Positions 11,601-20,700 of a DNA stretch of 64,000 bases are shown here, piece by piece (within the stretch, counting starts at the first letter, position 1; every line of letters begins with the position of its first letter). The DNA is from Helicoverpa zea. Taxonomy: Eukaryota > Arthropoda > Insecta > Lepidoptera > Noctuidae. The notes under the pieces were generated by a model that was not told where the DNA came from, made no database searches, and saw nothing but the letters and a program-made list of their open reading frames with translations. The stretch covers positions 8,366,120 to 8,430,119 of the forward strand of contig NC_061455.1 in the NCBI RefSeq assembly GCF_022581195.2, read 5' to 3'. The position numbers were made by a program, and so were the translations under genes.

Positions 11601-12335
11601 TTTATTAAGGAAATACGGTTTGTTTTTTTTGTTTGTTGTCTTTTCTGGGTCTGCAAATAAAATATTATTGAACTAAGAAGATAGATGAGTACTGCTAGTC
11701 ACCACATAGAAAGCAAGGGTGGATGACATCGAGGGCACATTTTAAAAGTGCAAATACGTGTCCAATAGGCATATACTTGCATTGGTTTTTAGACGTATTT
11801 TCTTTTAAAACTGGAACTTTAGATAAGAAGTCATTACAAGATGTTGTTTACCTTTAGTTAACTGTCTACTCCTCAAATGGAGTAGTGGTCACTGGTCAGT
11901 AATAGTTTTCCTTCAGATAAATTACAATATCCATGCAATAATAGAAAATACTACAGTTAAATTGCTTGCGTATCAATAACAATGTTCAGCTTATAATTCG
12001 TATAGTCCTTGATAGATTATATTGTTCTGATCACGTTCTGATTCCTTGCAAACGTTTTGACACTTTTTGGATGAAGCCATAGATTACTCAGTAACTCTGT
12101 ATGTGCAGTCCAGTCAATTTCACCCACAGAGTACCAAGAAGATACTTCGTATAGAATCCAGAGAATCTACTATTACTCTATGACGGCGAGCCAAAGTTGG
12201 CCGAAATAAGCCGAGAAGCCGAAGCGAAGCGAAGGTACTAGCGCGCTAGCTAGTACCCCTTGCACACATTACATTACAATTAATATGAATTTAGTTTTAT
12301 GATTTAAGTGTGTATTTTGATTCAGGCACGATAAT
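11601..12335. other. MED8 upstream region
   Basis: AT-rich 5' flank of MED8. It may contain the promoter and 5' UTR, but no defined element could be assigned. No other gene was seen. Confidence 0.4.
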
Positions 12336-12344
12336 AACTCTAAT

Positions 12345-13290
12345 AGCCGGTTTACACTCTCGCGCGAGTGGCGAAGCGAGCTACGAGGCGAGGCGCCAGG
12401 CGAGAGAGTAAACGCTTCCTCGTGCCTCGCCTCGCCACTCGCGGCGCGGCGCTCGCCTCGGAGGCGGTTTTTTGGGCACGAGTCAAAGGCCTCGCGAGGG
12501 ATGCGAGCGTTGCTGGCTCAACGCAAACCGAACGCACGAGAGTGTAAACAGGCACTCGCTTCCTCGCGAGCTGCGAGACGAGGTACGAGGTGAGGCGCGA
12601 GATGAGGTACGAGGCGAGGCGCGAGGTAAGGCCGTATTTACGGAGACGCGGGGCGTCTCGCGTCGCGTGTGGCGTGGCGTCTCGCGGCGCGTCGGACGTT
12701 TTTTCTGTTTACGGTGGGGCGGCGCGTGAAGCGGCACGCATCATCGCACGCGCAAACATAAACTTATAGCAATATATGACCATGTTCATAGTGAAGCGAG
12801 ACGGGAAGCGTGGCGGTGCCCGCCGCGGTGCCTCAAGCGTGTAGTGCAGCACGCGGCGGGCGACGCGGCGGCGCACGCTCGTCTCGATCAAATCGACTGG
12901 TTTTATGTTGGCGAGAGATGGGAGCCATATTATAATATATAGTAGTCTTTGATGGGAGCGCACGTGTCGCAACTTGCAGCATTTCTATATAAGTTGCGCG
13001 ATTTCTAAATAAGACTGACAGAAGATTCCGTCTCGGCCATAGCTTCATCGAGAATTGCCGCTGCGTGCGCCGCCGGGATAAACGCCGCGTGGGACGCGTC
13101 GGTGCCATCCGCGGGTTCGGCCGCAAAAAACGCCCTAATTCAAACAAACGCGTCTAAAATCGCTTCTCCGTAAACGCACTCATACAACGCCATATATTTG
13201 AATTCAGTGCGGGCCGCGCCGCTCAACGCAACGCGCGACGCCCCGCATCTCCGTAAATGAGGCCTAAGGCGCGAGGCGAGAGTGTAAACT
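12345..13290. mobile_element. Outer GC-rich MITE with degenerate GCGAGGCGCGAG repeats
   Basis: The outer inverted ends contain GTTTACACTCTCGC (left) and GCGAGAGTGTAAAC (right). The sequence inside is an irregular repeat of GCGAGGCGCGAGG-like words, far richer in GC than the surroundings. It is interrupted by a second MITE at 12630-13264. The long frames on both strands reflect composition, not coding. Confidence 0.65.
12630..13264. mobile_element. Inner Harbinger-like MITE, TAA target duplication
   Basis: The 635-bp element starts GGCCGTATTTACGGAGACGC and ends with the imperfect complement (CATCTCCGTAAATGAGGCC). It is flanked by TAA on both sides (12627-12629, 13265-13267). A 3-bp TAA/TTA duplication with GG-starting ends is the PIF/Harbinger pattern. 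No transposase is present. Confidence 0.75.
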
Positions 13291-13491
13291 CGATATAAAG
13301 CAAGGGATAACAAATGGCATAGACTAAGATCTTTTAAGCCATCCAGTGTTGGAGTCATGAGTCATGTTCATTGTCATGTTGAAGTTGGAGATGTCACGTC
13401 AGTTGTCAGATTTTGCCTGTCCTGTCTTCTGTCTGTCAGCATCATTGACATATAAGTCAGCATGAATACCTATCCATCGAGCTTAGAATTA

Positions 13492-14432
13492 GGGTATAAT
13501 TTAGGCGGTCACCAAAAATATTTTTAAGACTCTAAGCTGAGGCACCAAATAAAATAAACAACTCCAAAAAAAATAAATTGACTTTATTAAAAGGGCACTA
13601 AAGTAATATAATATTATGATCCAAAAAAAATAAAATAACATCAGAAAAATCGCAAATCTCGCACAAATATTATTTTTGGTTCCCAAAATGGATTAATGGT
13701 CACCAAACTCTATCCAACTAAAAGATTAATATTACTACCAAAAATCAAAGTTAGTGACGAAAACGAATAGCTGCAAAACCGACTCCACGTAGTCTTGTCT
13801 GCCCTACCCCTAGAGTGCAATTCAAAACCGCGTAGGCACGGAGGGGCGAGGCGGCCTGCGAGCTGAGGCGCAGGTAGTTGAAGCGCTCGCCGCCGCGGCT
13901 GAGGCTGGCCGGCTGAGCCGGCCAGCAAGCCGAAGCTGTGGTGGTGAGCGTGAAAACCATCTGCGACGATAAGCTCGCATGGGACCGCCGGAGCCACGCA
14001 GCGCCGGAGCCGTGACGGAAGCCATGCTTGCTGCATGTTGCGTGCTTACATTTTAAACGTACTGAGTTACACCCAAATTCATATAACAATAAATAAGCGA
14101 CGTACGTTTGGGAACCCCAGTATATTAATTGGTATTTGGGAAATATTCTAGCGATCGTTAGCTTTTTTAGTCTAACAAAAATGACCAAATTAGGAATCAT
14201 GGTATTACATAATTGGTAACATCTAAGTAGTGACAATATATAATATTTGGTCTAAAGTGTATTTTAAAGGCGTCCATATATTTTTTTAGTAGTCAATAAT
14301 ACGAAAAAATGGTTTTATTTAATAATATTTTTGAAAACGTTATTTGGTGACCATTTATCCATTTTGGTAACCGTTTAGAATTTTTTTGGTAGTAAAATAG
14401 GTACTTTTTTGGGTGGTGTTTAAACACAAGCC
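13492..14432. mobile_element. MULE-like nonautonomous element, 9-bp target duplication
   Basis: It is flanked by TTAGAATTA (13483-13491 and 14433-14441); copy B (23406 onward) has that sequence once. The ends are imperfect inverted repeats (GGGTATAATTTAGGCGGTCA against GGCTTGTGTTTAAACACCAC). The interior has dispersed GGTCACCAAA-like words and a GC-rich core (13800-14030). A 9-bp duplication fits Mutator-like elements, but no transposase was found. Confidence 0.65.
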
Positions 14433-14625
14433 TTAGAATTATAAGGAGACGCCGTTTTGATATTGACGTATCTATAGTTATATAAATATGAAACAAACTA
14501 TGCAACATAGTTCTGTCTCACTCTTTCTAAGCAGATAAGTGTATTTGAAAACAGGGACAACAATATTTTTGTGATTGCGTAAAATGGTGACATTTACTTT
14601 TGAAATCCTCCTGTTTGTAGGTGCG

Positions 14626-15598
14626 CATAGATATAATATTACTAAACAAGATTGCGCACGCTCAAAATATATATTTACGAAAATGAACTCTATTCTTACG
14701 CAATAAGGTACTAAATTGGTTGCATAATACACAGAGGCAAATCCGAGCCGAGGGGGATAGTTCGAACGGAGGCTGTTTGTCTCTTTCTAACACCTTGCCA
14801 GCATAAAAAAATGTTGTGATCAAAAGTTTTGTCTTCCCAAAAAACAATTGAATCACTTATATTTTTATCTTATTTTAACAATTGTAAGTCAACAAATTAA
14901 TAACAATCGCATTAATTTATTCGTATTTATTATTAAAACATAAACAACATAAATTTTTATTTTGCTTTTTTTTTATTTTCTAGCGGTAACCCTGAACATT
15001 CTTGGCGCGTAATCAGCATTTAAAATTTTGTTTATATTTTTTTGAATTAAATCAATTTAAACTATTAAAATGGTGAAAAAGTGTTGCGTTTCTACTTGCA
15101 AAAGTGAATCCTATGGTGGTTGCAATATATCGTTCCACAGTTTAGCTAATAATAACATTTTCGTAAACCAAACAAGTAGGGTGCCCATGAATTCTTGTAA
15201 CGAGTCAAAATATGGGTGATGGATTTTAAAACTGTTGTACTATTGTTATAGCTTCCCAAAAAATGAAGAAAGGCGACATAAATGGCTCAGCAGTCTATAT
15301 ATGAAGTAGAAATACAAAAAAAAAACAGTCTTCACTTCGAATCTTCCTGCTTTTATACTGCTAATTTCCGCTAATTATTAAAAGCCTTTATTAGTATCTT
15401 AAGGTCACAAACTGCCTAAGTTAAAACTTCAATACTAATCTGTGTTTAATAATCTTACCAAATTCAGATTTGTCTCACATAGCTTAATCTCATAGTCACC
15501 CTATTAGAAAGGGACAGACAGCCTCCGTACTAACTGTTTCAATCGGCTCGTTTTTTGGGTTTATATGCGCAGTCCTGTTTACTAATATTATGTCTATG
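14626..15598 (+). mobile_element. P-element-like transposon, copy 1 (deleted)
   Basis: It starts CATAGATATAATATTACTAA and ends ATTATGTCTATG, the imperfect complement. It is flanked by an exact 8-bp duplication, TAGGTGCG (14618-14625, 15599-15606), and copy B of the tandem duplication shows the empty site. A subterminal inverted motif (CGGAGGCTGT) lies inside each end. A THAP-type N-terminus begins at 15070. TIRs starting CA, an 8-bp duplication and a THAP start together indicate the P superfamily. Most of the transposase is missing. Confidence 0.8.
15070..15309 (+). pseudogene. THAP-domain start of P-like transposase (remnant)
   Basis: Exon 1 begins MVKKCCVSTCKSESYGG and reaches the FH of the THAP fold at about 15142. 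After an intron ending TATAG (15252), exon 2 supplies FPKNEERRHKWLSSL and stops. This is the C-x-x-C / FP / W part of a C2CH THAP zinc finger, the DNA-binding head of P transposases. In this copy the exon 1 donor reads CAGTTTAG instead of CAGGTTAG as in the other two copies, so splicing is probably lost. No catalytic domain follows. Confidence 0.7.
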
Positions 15599-15606
15599 TA
15601 GGTGCG

Positions 15607-16466
15607 TGCCATATCTGGCCATATATGTCATGGTAGTTGTGCTGTCAAATAGGTGCTCTTCGTGACTTATTTTTGCTATTTTATAGAATATCACTCGTGT
15701 TTACTTTTAAGACTTTACTATTTCAATAGTGAAATAATCAACGAATATCCCTATGTGTTGTATTGTGAAGTGTGGTGCTAGGAAGCACCAAAATCAAGCT
15801 GGATTGTCTTTACACAGGTTAGGAACCTATTTTTGCTAGAAACTACATAAAATAATTCACATTTTATAAAAAATATGTTACGGGAACATGAATTGATGGT
15901 GAAAGTACTTATATTTTGGTTTATTTCTGTATAAAAACCTATATTTAGAAATAAATGTTGTTTACAATAACATGTTATATTGGCATAGTGCTGTGCAGTT
16001 GTCATAATAGTATCGATATAATATCCACTTAATAAGTCTGCTTTTACAAATTTTAACATCAGAACTTACTGTCCCTAAGACACTGAGCCCTCAGAGTTGT
16101 GTATTATTTTCAACAAAACATCAGTTAAAAACATTTTGATTAAAAAGGCGTATTATAAAATTCAGGATTTTAAAGACATATTTTATTGAAAATAATATGT
16201 TTTGCCTTTTTATTTTCACATGATGCTTCTATGGCGACCACGGACACGGCAGTGCTTCCGCACAGACGAGCAAATCGGAATGCAAGTTGCCAAGTTGCAA
16301 TATTTGCTTGAGAACTTAGTTACCGAGTATAGGTTTCGAATTGTATAAATATTTTTTTCTTAGCACTAAAATTGTTTTGTACAATCGATTAATACATAAT
16401 TAGCTCCATTTGCATTATATAACTTTCTCATGAATAGCTTGAAAACGATTTTAAATTATTGTATTT
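15607..16466. other. Unit A of the tandem duplication, uninterrupted part
   Basis: Matches 23605-24955 apart from the insertions in copy B. The minus-strand frame 16059-15778 is preserved in both copies but has no recognised domain and is likely incidental. Confidence 0.5.
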
Positions 16467-16747
16467 TGTTAACGCGCACACTGTGCAGGCGCGCCAAACC
16501 GATCCACCGTGCAGTGCGAGAAGGGGATGCGGGACGCGCGGGAGGAGGGCCGCTGGCCGCGTCGCTTCGCCGGGGCCGCGCGCCGTTCTCTTTCGCCATC
16601 GGCACCGGACGAGTGCACACGTCGTGATTAACCTAATATTTTTGTATAACGCCAATCGCCACACGTCGTAACTATGAAACCTATGTAACTAATTACTTTC
16701 TTAAGAATATAAGCAGTTTGTACCAGAGGCACGCGTCGTTTCATTCA
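16467..16747 (+). repeat. BEL/Pao left LTR
   Basis: 281 bp, starting TGTTAACGCGCACACTGTGC and ending TTCATTCA. The first half is GC-rich. Confidence 0.95.
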
Positions 16748-16749
16748 TT

Positions 16750-16759
16750 TGGCGACCGT
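16750..16759 (+). promoter_or_regulatory. Primer-binding site
   Basis: TGGCGACCGT lies three bases after the left LTR. It has the TGG start and position typical of BEL/Pao primer sites. Confidence 0.75.
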
Positions 16760-17084
16760 CTATGACAATATTTTTCTAACTCGAAGAACCTACAATCTAC
16801 GCCGAGCGGCGCGCAGCGGGCTAAGTGAGGACGGCGGCAACACGTGCAGCCAACGTGTCTCCGCGGACCACGCCGTACCACCACCACGAGTTCTACGAAG
16901 ACGCAGACTACAACAGCAGGCGGCATCAGACGGCGGAGGTCTAACCCGAGGGAAGTTGCTCGTTTCCTATTATTTCCTATCCTTTTCCTAGTGTTTATTT
17001 GTGTGAATAGCCTAGCGGGCTTAGGTACTATTCGTTAATTAGCTTGCCTATATTCAAAATGGTACAAATTTTGTTTTTCTAGCC

Positions 17085-17235
17085 TACGACGCTATAGTGG
17101 GCGAGTCCATTATTTTTGTGCCGCGTTTTCTAACCTACGACGCTATAGTGGGCGAGTCCATTTTGTGCCGCGTTTTCTAACCTACGACGCTATAGTGGGC
17201 GAGTCCATTTTGTGCCGCGTGTGTGAAATTGCATA
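17085..17235 (+). repeat. Three tandem leader repeats
   Basis: CCTACGACGCTATAGTGGGC followed by GAGTCCATT...TGTGCCGCG occurs three times (about 53-56 bp each) in the untranslated leader between the primer site and gag. The first unit has a few extra bases. Confidence 0.85.
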
Positions 17236-17785
17236 GCCTAAACTTAATTTCATTTAAATCGTGCATCCTAAACTACGTGTACGCCTAATTAATCTAAAAG
17301 CATCTATATTAATGCACCTAATAATTATTTATTGTACACACTAAAAGTGTACCTACGCCTAATGCACTATAAGCATATCTACCTAAGCATATTAATTTTG
17401 CAAATTGAGGTTTTGGTTCTAAGTATTTACCAAAATACATGCCTATTGCCTAATAAAAGTAAATTCCTAACTAGCGCAACAATTAATACAGTTATTATAC
17501 CAAAGCTTGCCGACTATTTCAGTTGCGGTGAATGTGCATGTGCTTCGCTCAACCAACTGCTAGCTACCTGCGGCCTGTCTACTAATCGCAGCGCAGGTGC
17601 CTGGTGAGTGCTGCCTACTTCGTGCTGTCACAGCTTCAAAAGGTTACCGTGAGTTAGCGGCTTTGAGTTTCTATTGTAATCTGTGCCTACCCATTCATTG
17701 TTGCCTCTAAAGTGTTAGGTAGTTTATTCTTTTAACTAAATTTGTACCTAATTACAAAAAATATTGTGTTAGTGAGTTATTCAAA

Positions 17786-20700
17786 ATGAGTGAAAGTGAA
17801 AAGTCAGAGATTCAAGTTCCTATTAGAAAACGTAGTGCCATCAAAGGCCAAGTTACAAAATTCTACAACTATTTACAAGAGATATCTAAAAATACTCCAA
17901 TTAGTAGCTTGCAGTCTAAAGAAATTGTTTTAAAAATAGAGAAATTTCAAACTTTATTAAGTACATTTGATACCTTGCAAACTGAAATTGAATTGAATTG
18001 CTCAGATTTAGAGGAACAGTTAGCTGAGAGAGAATTAATTGAAGAAAATTTTCATAAGTGTATCGCATTGGCTCAAGAAATAAATGAATCAGCGAGTGTT
18101 TCAAAAACTGAACATCAAAAGCATGAGTCAGAATATGGTAGTGTAAATAATAGTCAATGTAGTCATAGGTTTAGTTCAGTAAAATTGCCCACAATAAAAT
18201 TGCCATCTTTTGATGGAAATTACCTTAAATGGCTGGAATTTAGAGACACTTTTGACAGTTTAATTAATAGTAATGAAAATATTCCTAACATAAACAAGTT
18301 TCATTATTTAAGGTCATCCTTAGAAGGAGGAGCACTAGTAGTTATCAAATCAATAGAATTCACATCTAACAATTATAAAGTAGCATGGGATTTAGTTTGT
18401 CAAAGATATAATAATAAAAATTTACTTATAAATAATCATTTAAAAGCATTATTTAATATAGAAGTCTTAACAAGAGAATCTCACAAAGCTTTAAGATTCT
18501 TAATTGATTTAGTTTCAAAAAACTTAAGAGCACTAAATACTTTAGGGCAGCCAACAGATAAATGGGATGCTTTAATTATTTATATGGTGTCCACAAAGCT
18601 AGATAGCACCACTAGTAGAAAGTGGGAAGAATTAAAAAATGGGTTACCAGAATTACCTACTTTAGAGCAATTCAATGATTTCTTGCGTAACAGGGCAGAT
18701 GTTTTAGAAACAACACAAGTTCAAAATATAAGTAGGAATGATAATTATAAATCACAAGGTCCTAGGGAGCAAAAGTATTCTAATTCTAAGTCTTTTGTTA
18801 GTTCAATGAGTAACAACAATTCTTACAAAAAGTCATGTGATATTTGTCATGAAAGTCATCATTTGCATGTATGTTCAAAGTTTAATGATATGTCAACTGA
18901 AGCTAGGTTAGATACAGCCTTAAAGTTGAAATTATGTCTCAACTGTTTGCGAAGTGGACATACTGCAAAACATTGCTTCCTAAAAGGTTCCTGTAAATAT
19001 TGTAATAAGAAACATAACTCTTTGTTGCATAAAGATTCTACTGTAGGATGTAGTAGTAGTAGTTCAAATACAAATAATAATAACTTACCTTCAAATACTT
19101 TACCCACAACACTTTCAGCAGTCTCTGCAAGTCAGGTACTATTATGTACAGCTATAGTGGAAATTGTAAATCCTGAAAATAATATTTCTTACCGTGCTCG
19201 AGCTCTCCTTGACACAGGTAGTCAATCATCGTTTATTACAAATAAATTCAAAATAAAGCTAGGTCTACAGACACAATGTTCAAACCCAATACGTATCGCT
19301 GGCATTGGTAATGTGCAGTGTGACATTACAGAGAGGTGTAGTTTGAAATTATTTTCATGTATTGATAAATCATTTAACTTAGAAATGATGTGTTTAGTAG
19401 TACCACAAATAACTAGTAGTTTACCAACACTAAAAGTTGATGTTAAAAGTTTAGGGCTGCCGGCTAACATAATCCTTGCAGACCCTGAGTTCCATTGTCC
19501 CTCCGATATTGATATGTTATTGGGGGCAGACGTTTTTTGGGAAATAGTAGGTACCCAACAAATAGGATTGGGTAGACATCGGCCTATATTACAAAGCTCT
19601 AAGTTAGGCTGGCTAGTAACTGGCCCTATAGGAATAGGACAGTCTAATTTGTCACATGAAAATTCATATATTAATGTTTTAAATTGTAGTATTATAAAGG
19701 ATGATATTCATGATTCATTACAAAGATTTTGGGAGGTAGAAGAATTGCCTTCAAATAAAATATCTTACACGCTTGAAGAACAAGCATGTGAAAACAGTTT
19801 TAAACAAAATACAAGTCGCTTGCCAAGTGGTAGGTTTTTAGTTAAAATGCCACTGAAAGAATCACCAGAGGAAGCATTAGGTGATTCATATAATATTGCC
19901 AAAAGGCGTTTTTTTAGTTTAGAAAACAAGTTAGATAAGAATCCTAATATTAAGAAACAATATGTAGATTTTATTAAAGAATATTTAGATTTAGGTCATT
20001 TGGAAGATACATCTCTACCACTTAAAGTTTTACAATTAAACACTGTAACATATGGTACAGCTTCAGCACCTTTCCTAAGTACTAGATGTCTATTGCAATT
20101 AGCTGAAGAATGTACAGATATGTCTATTGCTAATATAATTAAGAATGATTTTTATTATGATGACCTAAGTACTGGAGCATCTACAGAAGATGAACTATTG
20201 AAAATCTATAACTCTGTGACTGAAATATTAAGTTCAGCATCATTCCCATTACGCAAAATACGCACTAATTGTCCAAAAATATTTGAAAATGATGTAAATA
20301 ATAATACATTAAATCTAACTAAACAGTCATGTGTACTAGGGTTGAATTGGTCACCTACAGTAGATTTGTTTACATTTCCTATAGACATAAATATAGATTC
20401 ATTAAATATTACTAAGAGAACAATAATATCTACAACTTGTAAAATCTTTGACCCTTTAGGTGTCTTGTGTGCATGTATCATTACTGCCAAAATAATATTA
20501 CAACAATTATGGAGCGCTAAGATAGACTGGGATGATTCAGTACCTGATGATATTAAGAATTCTTGGATTAAATTTACAAAAAACCTTTCAGATCTATCAA
20601 ACATAAAATTGGAAAGAAATGTTATCTGTGACTTGCCAATATCAGTAGAGCTGCATTGTTTTGTAGATGCATCACAGAATGCATATAGTGCTTGTGTTTA

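Noticed and set aside
12352..13358. Overlapping Arg/Ala-rich open frames on both strands
   Set aside because: They come from GC-rich word repeats in nested MITEs, with no domain and frames open on several strands at once.
13751..14236. A 161-residue protein
   Set aside because: It lies within the MULE-like element, across its GC-rich core. It has no transposase motif and overlaps other frames.
15778..16059. A 93-residue conserved protein (also 23777-24058)
   Set aside because: The conservation is explained by the tandem duplication itself, and no domain is recognised.
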